Of a DNA stretch of 61,705 nt, positions 22,524 to 31,100 are shown piece after piece; position 1 is the first letter of the stretch, and each line of letters starts with the position of its first letter. Below the pieces are notes generated by a model. That model was given only the letters and a program-made list of their open reading frames with translations, had not been told where the DNA came from and did no database searches. Location of the stretch: contig CAYGWD010000002.1 of the NCBI GenBank assembly GCA_964353745.1, positions 1 through 61,705 on the forward strand. The letters run 5' to 3'. The stretch comes from CS1-C013 sp964353745. Lineage in GTDB: Archaea; Aenigmatarchaeota; Aenigmatarchaeia; Aenigmatarchaeales; Aenigmatarchaeaceae. Both the position numbers and the translations under genes were made by a program.

Positions 22524-24895
22524 TAACCAAAGTTAAATTAAAAAATTGGAGGTCTCACCTAGACACGGAAATAGAATTTGCAGAAGGCACTAATTGCTTT
22601 GTGGGAAACATCGGTTCCGGTAAAACGTCAATAATGGATGCAATATGCTTTGGTTTGTTTGGAACATTCTTACAATTGCAGCAGAAGAAAATCAAGTTAG
22701 AAGATATAATAATGAAAAAGCCGGCTACACAGGAAAAGGCAGAAGTGATGGTCTCGTTCGACATCGGCGATGAGAGCGATTGGACGGTCAAAAGGACAGT
22801 CACCAAAGGAAAGACGTCGGCCGAATTGAGAAAGAACGGTGAACTGATAGAGGGCCCTCAATCGACAAAGGTCACAGAGGAAGTTGAAAAGTTATTGAAG
22901 ATGAATTATGATTTGTTCTCAAGAGCTGTTTATTCGGAGCAGAACCAGCTTGACATGTTCCTGACAATACCCAAGGGACAGAGGATGAAGAAGATTGATG
23001 AGTTATTAGCGATAGACAAGTTTGAAAAAGCCAGAGCCAGCACAATGTCGTTGATAAACAAATTTTCAACTGCCTTGAACGAGAAAGAGCTGATGGCTCA
23101 GAACCTAAGGTCTGACGAGAGTTTGAAAAGGCTAGATATGGTCAAGAGAGAATTTCTCGAATTCAAGGAAAAGGAAGATAGGATGAAGGGTCAAATGGGT
23201 GAAGTCTTCAACAAGAAGATTGATATGACTAAAGAAATATTAAACCTGAAACAGCAGCAGAAAAAATTGCAGCTCATAGAGGGGGACGCAAAGAAGGTTG
23301 CAGCTCTGATAGAACTGACAGAATCAGACATAGAAAAGATAAAGGGAGATTTGGTTGAATTTTCTGAAAAGACTGACGATGGCCTGAAGATAGAGATAAA
23401 GAATAATGACGATGAGATTGCAAAGCTCAGTGCAAGTCTCAACGACGAGAAGAGGAACCTAGACGCATTAAAGGACAAGTTTGCAGAGGATAATGCTCAA
23501 ATAAATCTCCTGGAAAAGGAAAAAATGCCAGACGCAGAAAAGCTTGTGAAAGAGTTGGACGAGATGACTGAGAGCGTCAAGAAGAATCAGATTAAAAAAC
23601 TTAGTGCAGACTTGGAGGACAGTAAAAAAGAGCTGGAGAAGAACCAGCTAGGCCTTCAAAAATCCTTGGCAAGACTCTCAGAAATAGAGGATAGCATAAA
23701 CGAGTTGGGCCTGGTCGGCAGCACGTGTCCTGTTTGCGATTCTAAACTGACTGAGAACAAGAAGCTAAAGCTGATTGAGAAGAAGAAAGATATCAGAAAG
23801 GATTTGAAAAAGGACATAGAGAAGTGCGCCTCTGTTATAGAGAAGATGAAGCCTGAACTGCCTGCATTGGAGAAGAAGATAAAAGAAGTGGAAAAGATGC
23901 AGGAAAGATTCGAAGTAATAAAGGACAGTAAAAAGGAATTAAAGGCATTGGAAAGTGTTCTGAAAGATCTAAAATCGAAGAACCTTGTTTTTGAAAACCA
24001 GAAGAGGATGTTTGAAAAGAACATTGGTTTGATAGATGAGAACACAAACAAAATAAAGGAGCAACAGGAAAAGATAAAACAGATTCTTTCTAAAAAGGAA
24101 GAGGCGAACATAAAGTTAGACAGGATAAGAGAATACAGGCGGCAACTGACAGCACTTGGCTCGGAAAAGGAACTGCTGATATCATTCTCACCTTCCGTCC
24201 TTGAAAAATTAGAGATAGATTATCAATCCATCATCGGTCTGGAAGGAGAACTCCAGGCCAACCTGAGGAACCTTACCGAGATAAAGAACGATAAGCAAAA
24301 GCTTTTGGAAGAAATGGAGAACAAGAAGAATCTGCTGGAGAATTATGAGCTGGAGATAAGAAAGATAAGCGCCATCTCTGACCAATTAAGACTGCTAGAG
24401 TCTGCACTAGAAGCCACGCAGGAGCAGCTAAGAAAGGATTTTGTCACAGCTGTTAACGAGGCCATGCAATTCATCTGGTCTGAGCTATATCCGTACAAGG
24501 ACATCTACAGCATTCGTTTGGGTATCGAAGAAGGTGATTACGTTTTACAATTGCAGGATTCCACTGGTTGGATTCCTGCCGATGGTGCCGCTTCTGGCGG
24601 CGAGAGGTCAATGGCCTGCCTTGCTTTGAGAATCGCTTTTTCTTTGGTCCTTGCTCCTCAATTACGAATGTTAGTGCTAGACGAACCAACAGCTAACTTG
24701 GATGCACAATCAATAGATATTCTCGCTGATGTTCTCAGGGAAAGAATTACCAAACTGGTCGAGCAATGCTTCCTCGTGACCCATGATGAGAAATTGAAAG
24801 AGGCTGTGAGCGGTTTCTGCTACGAGTTCAGCAGGGACAAGTCCAAAGACGAAGTGACAAGTGTGATGCTCGTTAGCTCGCCTACGCAAATTTAA
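22520..24895 (+). CDS. rad50: Rad50 ATPase
   Basis: SMC-like ATPase partner of Mre11. Walker A VGNIGSGKTS (residues about 29-37), Q-loop region SEQNQL, two long coiled-coil arms, the zinc hook CPVC near residue 403, ABC signature SGGERS near 692 and Walker B MLVLDEPTANLD near 717, followed by the switch His (LVTHD). The length of 791 residues is on the short side for archaeal Rad50, mostly from shorter coils. ATG at 22520 overlaps the mre11 end by four bases, typical of a translationally coupled operon. HerA and NurA, often adjacent in other archaea, are not seen here. Confidence 0.95.
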   Translation: MITKVKLKNWRSHLDTEIEFAEGTNCFVGNIGSGKTSIMDAICFGLFGTFLQLQQKKIKLEDIIMKKPATQEKAEVMVSFDIGDESDWTVKRTVTKGKTSAELRKNGELIEGPQSTKVTEEVEKLLKMNYDLFSRAVYSEQNQLDMFLTIPKGQRMKKIDELLAIDKFEKARASTMSLINKFSTALNEKELMAQNLRSDESLKRLDMVKREFLEFKEKEDRMKGQMGEVFNKKIDMTKEILNLKQQQKKLQLIEGDAKKVAALIELTESDIEKIKGDLVEFSEKTDDGLKIEIKNNDDEIAKLSASLNDEKRNLDALKDKFAEDNAQINLLEKEKMPDAEKLVKELDEMTESVKKNQIKKLSADLEDSKKELEKNQLGLQKSLARLSEIEDSINELGLVGSTCPVCDSKLTENKKLKLIEKKKDIRKDLKKDIEKCASVIEKMKPELPALEKKIKEVEKMQERFEVIKDSKKELKALESVLKDLKSKNLVFENQKRMFEKNIGLIDENTNKIKEQQEKIKQILSKKEEANIKLDRIREYRRQLTALGSEKELLISFSPSVLEKLEIDYQSIIGLEGELQANLRNLTEIKNDKQKLLEEMENKKNLLENYELEIRKISAISDQLRLLESALEATQEQLRKDFVTAVNEAMQFIWSELYPYKDIYSIRLGIEEGDYVLQLQDSTGWIPADGAASGGERSMACLALRIAFSLVLAPQLRMLVLDEPTANLDAQSIDILADVLRERITKLVEQCFLVTHDEKLKEAVSGFCYEFSRDKSKDEVTSVMLVSSPTQI

Positions 24896-24920
24896 AAATT
24901 CTAAATTCTTAAGTGATATT

Positions 24921-25664
24921 ATGATAAGATTTCTATACAAACATCCAGCATTATATATTTCGAAAGAAAAGACACTCGTGATAAGCGATACTCATATAGG
25001 TATCGAATACGAAATCTATAAATCTGGAATAACAATACCTTCTCAAGTTGAAAGATTGGAAAAGAGAATAGACAAAATGATTAAAATCACTAAAGCCAAA
25101 CATTTGGTTATTTTAGGTGATGTAAAGCATCAGGTCCCTTCTATTTCTTGGCAAGAATATAGAGAAATACCAAATTTCCTAGAACATTTTAAAAATGTAA
25201 AAATAACCATAGTGAAAGGAAACCATGACGGATTTATCGAGAGACTCGCTCCAGCACATATCAACATTTACGAATCTCAAGGTTTCAAATTGGGCGATAT
25301 TCTTTTGACTCATGGTCAGGCTTGGCCTGATAAAAAATACTTAGACGCTGAATACCTAATAATCGGTCATGTACATCCAGCTATTCAGTTTTTGGTAGAA
25401 AGCTTTAGATCGATTGAGCCTTGCTGGCTGAAGTGCGAGATAGATAATAAAAAATTATTTGAGAAATTCAAGGTTAAAACCAAATTTAAACAGGGAATAA
25501 TAATGCCAGCCTTTAATCACTTGATTGGCGGCATGGCTTTTAATTCAAAAGATTTCGAGCCATTGGGACCTTTGCTTACAAATGAAATTTTGAAATGGAA
25601 AGAAGCTGAAGTTTATTTGTTGGATGGAACTTTCTTAGGAAATTTGAACAAGTTGAAAAAATAG
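24921..25664 (+). CDS. Metallophosphoesterase, archaeal SbcD-related family
   Basis: Calcineurin-like phosphoesterase. The metal-binding motifs are SDTHIG (about 23-28), LGDVKH, GNHDGF, LTHGQAW and IGHVHPA. Its 247 residues and the insert SWQEYREIPNF match the archaeal SbcD-related phosphoesterase family, often near repair helicases. It follows rad50 after 25 bases but has its own promoter-like AAAATTCTAAATTCTTAAG, so it may or may not share the transcript. The biological substrate is unknown. Confidence 0.85.
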   Translation: MIRFLYKHPALYISKEKTLVISDTHIGIEYEIYKSGITIPSQVERLEKRIDKMIKITKAKHLVILGDVKHQVPSISWQEYREIPNFLEHFKNVKITIVKGNHDGFIERLAPAHINIYESQGFKLGDILLTHGQAWPDKKYLDAEYLIIGHVHPAIQFLVESFRSIEPCWLKCEIDNKKLFEKFKVKTKFKQGIIMPAFNHLIGGMAFNSKDFEPLGPLLTNEILKWKEAEVYLLDGTFLGNLNKLKK

Positions 25665-25678
25665 GTTTAAATCTTTAA
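25665..25678 (+). promoter_or_regulatory. TATA-box promoter
   Basis: GTTTAAATCTTTAA ends 17 bases before the ATG at 25696. The same consensus precedes genes at 31101, 42576 and 47705, marking it as the standard strong promoter of this genome. Confidence 0.5.
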
Positions 25679-25695
25679 TCTCTCTATTTGTGTGC

Positions 25696-26295
25696 ATGGA
25701 AAATAAAGAAGATAAAGTATGGATTAACAACGTCTATGGCATGGATTGCGTAGGCAATGAAATAAGAGTTTTATCATATGAGGAATCGCCTGATAAGTGG
25801 GAAGGCACAAAACATAAAAAAGTTTTTGATATAGACACAGGGAAACTAAAAAGCGAAAGAACATACGAAAGTTATTCATTCTGGGACATTCCATTAAGTG
25901 TTTTAGCTATAGTACCATTAGTTCCTTTATTAGTTCCTTCTATAAGGAGAAACGTCAAAAAAAGGTTATCTAGATATAATAATTTTATTAATCATGTTCA
26001 TACAGACATTTGGTCATATGATAGAAATGCTGAAGCTAGAGTCGATAAAATTCTAGAAAAGGGAATACGAAAAATTGATGTTCATAGAAGCATGGAATCT
26101 GCCGAAAGATATTATGATAAAAAACTAGAGCCTGTAAAGATTGATTCCTCGGAAAAGTTTATTTCAGCCTATTCTAAAAGAGAGCTAAAAATAACTGCAC
26201 TTGGAATGGGAGCGGATGCAATAGTGGATTATGGCTTTTTCGTAAGCAAGGCAAAAAAGAGAGTAGTTATGGGAACACCGGTAAAATTTGAGTAG
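25696..26295 (+). CDS. Hypothetical protein with YbjQ-like C-terminus, 199 aa
   Basis: Residues 60-80 hold one hydrophobic segment (WDIPLSVLAIVPLVPLLVPS), possibly a membrane hairpin or anchor. The C-terminal 35 residues, LKITALGMGADAIVDYGFFVSKAKKRVVMGTPVKF, resemble the end of YbjQ/YdgH-like small domains (l..GAdAvv......g.mvsGtpV). The middle is charged and helical. ATG at 25696 follows the TATA box by 17 bases. Function unknown. Confidence 0.55.
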   Translation: MENKEDKVWINNVYGMDCVGNEIRVLSYEESPDKWEGTKHKKVFDIDTGKLKSERTYESYSFWDIPLSVLAIVPLVPLLVPSIRRNVKKRLSRYNNFINHVHTDIWSYDRNAEARVDKILEKGIRKIDVHRSMESAERYYDKKLEPVKIDSSEKFISAYSKRELKITALGMGADAIVDYGFFVSKAKKRVVMGTPVKFE

Positions 26296-26307
26296 GCTAA
26301 AAAATAG

Positions 26308-26321
26308 ATTTAAATTTTTAA
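26308..26321 (+). promoter_or_regulatory. TATA-box promoter
   Basis: ATTTAAATTTTTAA ends 17 bases before the ATG at 26339, giving an essentially leaderless transcript. Confidence 0.45.
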
Positions 26322-26338
26322 CCTTTTAATTAATTAAA

Positions 26339-26869
26339 ATGTCTATTAAACCACATAACAAAACAGAAGCTTGTTTCTTAAAACTAAGAAAAGTATTAAG
26401 AAAATATAAAATAGAAGATCGTGAACATCCTGATATTGAATTATTTGATTTGAAAAACGGAATTATAATAGCAAGAGAAGATGATGGTGCTGATTATTTT
26501 GGCAAAGTATATACTATAATTAAAGATTTGAAACCTGTAAAAATAGAAGAGGCTAGAAACATATTAGGTCAGTTAACTAAAGTGGAAGTACCTAAAAGAT
26601 TAAATTGCGAATATAACGCCTTAACGAAGGTTGATGCGGCATGTCTTTCAGCTGAGCATATTGGTGAATCAGAATATGATATGCTTCCTTGGAGAGAAAG
26701 GGTTGTAACAAGCCAAAGAGGTTATTCAGACATATTCCATAAATACGAAGGTCAACCTGATAAAAAACAAGTAGAGAAAAGTTTAGATAAGTTTGAAGAT
26801 CATTTTGGATTAAAACTTCCATATAAAAGGAGAGCAGTTAAAGTTCCTAAAGTAACTATTACGCTCTAA
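26339..26869 (+). CDS. Hypothetical protein, 176 aa
   Basis: I do not recognise this soluble protein. The N-terminal half looks alpha-beta with a strand pair FDLKNGIIIAREDDG; the centre has two Cys (LNCEYN, AACLSAEH) and a WRERVVTSQRGYSD segment; the C-terminus is basic. It has its own promoter and converges with the OB-fold gene, the two stops overlapping by four bases. Orphan gene of the type repeated through this window. Confidence 0.6.
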   Translation: MSIKPHNKTEACFLKLRKVLRKYKIEDREHPDIELFDLKNGIIIAREDDGADYFGKVYTIIKDLKPVKIEEARNILGQLTKVEVPKRLNCEYNALTKVDAACLSAEHIGESEYDMLPWRERVVTSQRGYSDIFHKYEGQPDKKQVEKSLDKFEDHFGLKLPYKRRAVKVPKVTITL

Positions 26870-27153
26870 ACAACCTTTATAGAACCTTTTCTTCCTAGTC
26901 CCAATTGCAATTCTTCTCTAAATTCCTTGGTAAATCCGTCAGTTATCTCAACTTCTTGCCCACTCTCCAGACCGTCGGACTGCTTGCCCCATAGAGTCAA
27001 CTTTATGGTGCCAGAATCATCTTCCAGAGTTGCTTCTGTTAATGTAGTCGCAGTTCCAAACTTTGTCATAATTTCTCTAGGCTCTTTCAGTTCTGCTATC
27101 TTTGCTTTTATTTTTACGTCATTCATTCCTGCTTTAAGTTCGTTTATTTGCAT
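26866..27153 (-). CDS. OB-fold nucleic-acid-binding protein (RPA-like), 95 aa
   Basis: MQINELKAGMNDVKIKAKIAEL, then TLEDDSGTIKLTLWGKQSD and the final GRKGSIKVV reproduce the single OB-fold of archaeal short RPA-like proteins (DxxGxIxLTLW signature). Such proteins bind single-stranded DNA or RNA. ATG at 27153 is chosen; the frame is open further upstream, but those codons run through a tRNA-3'-end-like repeat (27208-27227) and are unlikely to be protein. Confidence 0.8.
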   Translation of the reverse strand: MQINELKAGMNDVKIKAKIAELKEPREIMTKFGTATTLTEATLEDDSGTIKLTLWGKQSDGLESGQEVEITDGFTKEFREELQLGLGRKGSIKVV

Positions 27154-27207
27154 TAAATCACTCTTAAATAATGTTATAACAAGTTTATAAATTAAATGAT
27201 TCGCTAG

Positions 27208-27227
27208 TTCAAATCCTGCCCTCCGCA
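27208..27227 (+). repeat. tRNA 3'-end-like dispersed repeat, copy 3
   Basis: TTCAAATCCTGCCCTCCGCA, preceded by TCGCTAG. Copy 5 (41542) matches all 20 bases and most of the preceding ones (GCGCTAG). Together with copy 4 (27691-27720) it brackets a single membrane-protein gene. Confidence 0.65.
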
Positions 27228-27287
27228 TTACATATTCCTCACGCAGAGGCTGCAAGGTTAATAAACCAGAATTAATAAATTGATAAT

Positions 27288-27668
27288 ATGAATTGGAAGC
27301 AATTTCTGAAACCAGACTGGAGAAAGTTTTTTTTGTTTTGTTTGGTTTCGATTATACTTCTAAGCGTTTCAAAGGGAGCAAATATTTTAGATTTAATTAC
27401 AATAGTATTTGCAATTCCAGCATTTATTGTAATAGGAGGTTACATGATTGAAGGTGGACTTCTACCATCGCCTACTAATCGTAAGGCGTTTGTAGTAGTC
27501 TTTCAGACAATTATAGTCATTTTTTATGCTATACTAGTCTTTTTATTTTACTTGCGATATTGGAATGAAAATTGGTTTTATGGCATTCCTCTAATAGTTC
27601 TACTCATACCGTCTTTTATAATATCTTGGTCGTTAGTATGGATTTACGATAAATTGAAGAAGAAATGA
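27288..27668 (+). CDS. Small membrane protein, four helices, 126 aa
   Basis: Four hydrophobic segments are visible: FFLFCLVSIILLSVS (about 15-29), LITIVFAIPAFIVIGGYMI (36-54), FVVVFQTIIVIFYAILVFLFYL (68-89) and GIPLIVLLIPSFIISWSLVWI (98-118), with a basic C-terminus KLKKK, suggesting a cytoplasmic tail. No family recognised. It is bounded by tRNA-3'-end-like repeats on both sides (copies 3 and 4), as if carried in as a cassette of about 500 bases. Confidence 0.65.
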   Translation: MNWKQFLKPDWRKFFLFCLVSIILLSVSKGANILDLITIVFAIPAFIVIGGYMIEGGLLPSPTNRKAFVVVFQTIIVIFYAILVFLFYLRYWNENWFYGIPLIVLLIPSFIISWSLVWIYDKLKKK

Positions 27669-27690
27669 CTAAAGTAAGCAGATGAAAAGT

Positions 27691-27720
27691 GGAATGCTAG
27701 TAGGGTTCCTGCCCTCCAAT
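27691..27720 (+). repeat. tRNA 3'-end-like dispersed repeat, copy 4 (degenerate)
   Basis: GCTAGTAGGGTTCCTGCCCT followed by CCAAT keeps the GCTAG and CCTGCCCTCC parts of copies 3 and 5 but has lost the TTCAAAT loop. It abuts the stop codon of the following minus-strand gene. Confidence 0.45.
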
Positions 27721-28137
27721 TTATATCATGGTTCCAACCAAATAAATCATCAGCAACAAAACCAGAACAATCAGATATTCTCCCAACCCACCAGTTTTTA
27801 TTGGTCCATTGAACTTTGGTTTCTTTATTGGCCATAGGGGCATTATGCCTTTGTGCGTTAGCGAGTCCCCTATCAGATGAGAAATAAATCCGATGGAAAA
27901 TATTATACCGACTTCTCTGCTAAAAAATATGCCGGAGCTAAAACCTAGAAACAAAAATATTATCATGACCCATATGTTGTGCAAAAGTTTTCTGTGATAT
28001 CTCCTTGACTTTACATCCAGGTCTGGTATCAGAACGCCTACGAAGGCAAAAACCGCCATATAGATAGGGAAGTTTAGAACAAATCCGAATAGCAAGAGAA
28101 TGAGAAAGGCCAATATAAGGTGCGTCATTTTTTCCAT
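27721..28137 (-). CDS. YdjM-like membrane protein (metal-dependent hydrolase family)
   Basis: A 138-residue multi-pass protein: hydrophobic segments around 6-22, 25-36, 53-66, 72-85 and 118-137. The conserved His/Asp set of the YdjM family is present: LIPDLD, RRYHRKLLHN, and SHLIGDSLTHKGIMPLWP. In bacteria members are annotated as membrane-bound metal-dependent hydrolases linked to membrane or envelope upkeep; the substrate is unknown. The gene is divergent from the HAD gene at 28177. Confidence 0.8.
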   Translation of the reverse strand: MEKMTHLILAFLILLLFGFVLNFPIYMAVFAFVGVLIPDLDVKSRRYHRKLLHNIWVMIIFLFLGFSSGIFFSREVGIIFSIGFISHLIGDSLTHKGIMPLWPIKKPKFNGPIKTGGLGEYLIVLVLLLMIYLVGTMI

Positions 28138-28176
28138 AAGTAAAACTTATTAACCATGTTATATAATTCTTTACTT

Positions 28177-28818
28177 ATGAGACCCAAGGCAATATTCTTC
28201 GACGTAGACGGTACGATGATTTCTTTAGATGTTGCAATTAAAACTTTTCAAGACACTTGCAGACATTTTAAAATTGGTGTCCTAGCCAATGAAAAATTAT
28301 TAAAAAAAGCAATAGGCTATAGACTGTCCGAAACAATAGAAAATATAATTCCGGAAGCAGTACCCATTGTAAAAGATTTCATGAAGTATTTTGAAGAAAA
28401 ACAGATTGAAAACATAAAAAAACATTCTACACTCTTACCGTTCGTCAAGCTTACTATTGATTTTTTGTATAAAAGTGGAATAAAGATAGGAATTGTAACA
28501 ACCAAGAAAAGAAGTGAGGCTCTAGCTGTTTTAGAAAGATTCAAATTGCATTATAACACGTTAGTTGCAGGAGATGATGTTAGAAATAGGAAACCGCATC
28601 CTGAACCAATCTTGAAAGCCTGTGAAAACTTAGAATTAAATCCTAGATACTGTGTATTCGTTGGCGACCATCCATTCGATATGCAAGCTGCGGTTGCTGC
28701 TGGTTGCCTTCCAATAGGAGTTCTAACAGGTTGGGGAAACACAAAAAATCTTAAAGATGCAGGCGCAAAGTATATTATAAAAAATTTAAAGGAACTAATT
28801 AAATTAATAGATAGGTGA
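28177..28818 (+). CDS. HAD-superfamily phosphatase (phosphoglycolate-phosphatase-like)
   Basis: All HAD motifs are present: FFDVDGTM with nucleophile and acid Asp (motif I), GIVTTKK (motif II), the conserved Lys in RNRKPHPEP (motif III) and FVGDHPFDMQAA (motif IV), with a helical C1 cap (about residues 15-80). Length 213 is typical of Gph-like phosphatases that clear phosphoglycolate or nucleotides. ATG at 28177 starts MRPKAIFFDV; an upstream start at 28156 is also in frame. It overlaps the MetRS start by four bases. Confidence 0.85.
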   Translation: MRPKAIFFDVDGTMISLDVAIKTFQDTCRHFKIGVLANEKLLKKAIGYRLSETIENIIPEAVPIVKDFMKYFEEKQIENIKKHSTLLPFVKLTIDFLYKSGIKIGIVTTKKRSEALAVLERFKLHYNTLVAGDDVRNRKPHPEPILKACENLELNPRYCVFVGDHPFDMQAAVAAGCLPIGVLTGWGNTKNLKDAGAKYIIKNLKELIKLIDR

Positions 28819-30305
28819 TAAACTTCAAGAGATTTTATGTAACCACTCCAATTTATTATGTAAATGACGTTCCCCATATCGGACATGCTTACACAACAAT
28901 AGCTGCCGACATTCTTGCTAGATGGCACAGGATGAAAGGAGAAAAAGTATTCTTCTTAACAGGTCTGGACGAGCACGGGCAGAAAATAGAAGAGGCTGCC
29001 CTGGAAATGGGACTTACACCCCAAGAACTTGTGAATTCTTTGGCGCCAAAGTTCAAGAAGACTTGGGAGAACTTGAACATAAGCAACGACGATTTCATAA
29101 GAACGACGGAAGAGAGGCATGCAGAGGTTGTTACAGAGATAATCAAGAGAATTTACAACAATGGCGACATCTACAAAGGCGAGTACGAGGGTTGGTATTG
29201 CGTGCCTTGTGAAAGTTTCTGGACAGAATTGCAGTTGGTTAATGGTAAGTGTCCTGAGTGCGGAAGAGACGTAAAGAAAATAAAAGAGGAAACCTACTTT
29301 TTCAAGTTGAGCAAATATCAACAAAAGCTCTTGGACTTCTACAACCAGAATCCAGAATTTATTTCTCCTGAGACTAGAAAGAATGAGATGGTTAACAGAG
29401 TAAAGGAAGGTTTGAAAGACATCAGCATAACAAGGACAACAGTCAAATGGGCAATTCCATTTCCCTTTAACGAGGACCATTACTTGTATGTCTGGATAGA
29501 GGCTCTTATCAACTATATAAGCGCTCTAGGCTTTACTGGAGAAAAATTCGAAACTTTCTGGCCGCCTGACGTTGAGTTGATGAGCAAGGAGATCAATTGG
29601 TTCCACAGCGTGGTATGGCCTGCAATGCTCTTTTCCGCAGGGTTAGAAACTCCAAAGAAGAATTTCATACACGGCTGGTGGACTGTTGAAGGCAGAAGAA
29701 TGGCAAAGTCTGTTGGAAATGTTGTGGACCCGAATAAGATGGTAGAGAAGTATGGAGCAGACGCTTTAAGATATTATTTGTTCAGAGAAGTTCCTTTCGG
29801 GCAGGACGGAGACTTTTCAGAGAACTCGTTGATAAGGAGATATAACACTGAGTTGGCAGATTCTCTAGGAAATTTGGTAAACAGAGTCTTGGTTTTAGTT
29901 GAGAAGAATTTTGAAGGCTTTGTACCAAAACCCTTTGAAACTAAGGTAGAAAAGCTTGCCTTGAACATTGTCAAAGCCTTTGAAGATTCTATGGAGAGGT
30001 TCGAGTTTAACAATGCTTTGAACGATATTTTCTTTTTTGTGAACGAGCTGAACAAATACGTCAACGAGCAAATGCCTTGGAAAATAAAAGACAAGGAACA
30101 ATTGTGTGGAATTCTCTATTCCCTCCTAGAGGGCTTGAGAATAATCTCTATTCTAATCTATCCGTTTATGCCAGAGAGTGCTGGCAAAATTATGACACAG
30201 TTAGGATTAGAAAAAGAATTTTCTTTTGATAAATTGAAATGGGGAGTTTTAAAATCTGGAACAAAGACTAAAAGAGACCAAGTTTTGTTCAATAAAATCA
30301 AATAA
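28815..30305 (+). CDS. metG: Methionyl-tRNA synthetase, bacterial-like short form
   Basis: Class I synthetase charging tRNA-Met. HIGH is HIGH at residues 21-24, the KMSKS-equivalent RMAKS at about 295-299, and one zinc knuckle pair lies near 129-147 (CVPCES...CPECGR). The single-zinc layout and 496-residue length without a C-terminal dimerisation (Tyr-tRNA-binding) domain resemble bacterial MetRS type 1 more than the archaeal form, hinting at old transfer. Start GTG at 28815 overlaps the HAD gene by four bases. Anticodon-binding helices fill residues 350-490. Confidence 0.93.
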   Translation: MINFKRFYVTTPIYYVNDVPHIGHAYTTIAADILARWHRMKGEKVFFLTGLDEHGQKIEEAALEMGLTPQELVNSLAPKFKKTWENLNISNDDFIRTTEERHAEVVTEIIKRIYNNGDIYKGEYEGWYCVPCESFWTELQLVNGKCPECGRDVKKIKEETYFFKLSKYQQKLLDFYNQNPEFISPETRKNEMVNRVKEGLKDISITRTTVKWAIPFPFNEDHYLYVWIEALINYISALGFTGEKFETFWPPDVELMSKEINWFHSVVWPAMLFSAGLETPKKNFIHGWWTVEGRRMAKSVGNVVDPNKMVEKYGADALRYYLFREVPFGQDGDFSENSLIRRYNTELADSLGNLVNRVLVLVEKNFEGFVPKPFETKVEKLALNIVKAFEDSMERFEFNNALNDIFFFVNELNKYVNEQMPWKIKDKEQLCGILYSLLEGLRIISILIYPFMPESAGKIMTQLGLEKEFSFDKLKWGVLKSGTKTKRDQVLFNKIK

Positions 30306-30309
30306 TTTA

Positions 30310-30648
30310 CTATCTTGCTATGTGCGCGAATGATGGTGTCATTATTACCCAATCTTCGTCAATCCCTGCAATGTCTCCGTTTGTTGCTATGCACGTTTTT
30401 CTTAGTTTGTCTATAGCTCTCTTCAATTCTGAAATATCCTTGCCTCTCAAGGCCTTTATCTTTACGAGAACTATGTTGCCGTCTCTTATCTGTTTCTGAA
30501 TTCTGTCAGTGTCTGAAAAATCTTCTAGCTTGTCAACCTTTATTGGAACCTTTCCGCTTGGTGTTTCTACGTCTTGCGTGTCCAGTTCTATAAACTCTTC
30601 TTCGTTTAATTCTTTAAAGCCCTTTCCAAAAAGTTTTTCAAAAACCAT
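30310..30648 (-). CDS. sepF: SepF-like cell division protein
   Basis: A 112-residue protein whose C-terminal 80 residues match the SepF core: DRIQKQIRDGNIVLVKIKAL, ISELKRAIDKLRKTC, ATNGDIAGIDEDWVIMTP. Archaeal SepF anchors FtsZ to the membrane through an N-terminal amphipathic helix; MVFEKLFGKGFKEL fits that helix. GGAGGT stands seven bases before the ATG at 30648, which decides that start over the in-frame ATG at 30663. No ftsZ gene is in the window. Convergent with metG. Confidence 0.85.
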   Translation of the reverse strand: MVFEKLFGKGFKELNEEEFIELDTQDVETPSGKVPIKVDKLEDFSDTDRIQKQIRDGNIVLVKIKALRGKDISELKRAIDKLRKTCIATNGDIAGIDEDWVIMTPSFAHIAR

Positions 30649-30702
30649 TTTCTTTACCTCCAAAATTATTATAATCTTAATTATATTCTAACATATAAAT
30701 AG

Positions 30703-30945
30703 CTATTTCTGTGCGCTCTCCAGTATCGAAACTATGTTCCATATCTGCGTTCTAGTGTAAGTTGGTATGTTAGGATCATTAGAAATCTCATCCATGTTCG
30801 ATATAACTGTGTTGACTCTTATGGCAATGTCCTGCTTCTCGTCCTTTAGTATGTTAATCGATTCTTCGCACTTAGTTCTGATATTCCTAGGGACAGACCT
30901 GTCGCTAACAACTTGTTCAATGATAGGGATAACATTTTCAAACAT
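30703..30945 (-). CDS. UPF0147 family protein
   Basis: An 80-residue all-helical protein matching the archaeal UPF0147 family: IIEQVVSDRSVPRNIRTKCEE, then LKDEKQDIAIRVNTVIS and a final DPNIPTYTRTQIWNIVSILE. The family is widespread in archaea, uncharacterised, and often found near translation genes. ATG at 30945; it lies about 55 bases before sepF on the same strand. Confidence 0.8.
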   Translation of the reverse strand: MFENVIPIIEQVVSDRSVPRNIRTKCEESINILKDEKQDIAIRVNTVISNMDEISNDPNIPTYTRTQIWNIVSILESAQK

Positions 30946-31068
30946 TCAAAACACCATGCCATAAGCATCATACTTCAAATACCTTGTCCTTAAGAATTTA
31001 AATATTTAATTGATTTGACCCTTTTTCTGCACTTTACGTGTAATAAGTTGTGAATGAAGCAAAAATAA

Positions 31069-31080
31069 CTTTAAATCTTT
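31069..31080 (+). promoter_or_regulatory. TATA-box promoter
   Basis: CTTTAAATCTTT ends 20 bases before the ATG at 31101 and excludes the in-frame ATG at 31050. Confidence 0.45.
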
Positions 31081-31100
31081 TTCTTTATATTATTAGTTTT

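Noticed and set aside
27154..27255. N-terminal extension of the OB-fold protein to 27255
   Set aside because: The extra codons translate the antisense of a tRNA-3'-end-like repeat; a similar translation (MRRAGFE...) appears antisense to the copy at 5576, showing it comes from the repeat and not from protein selection.
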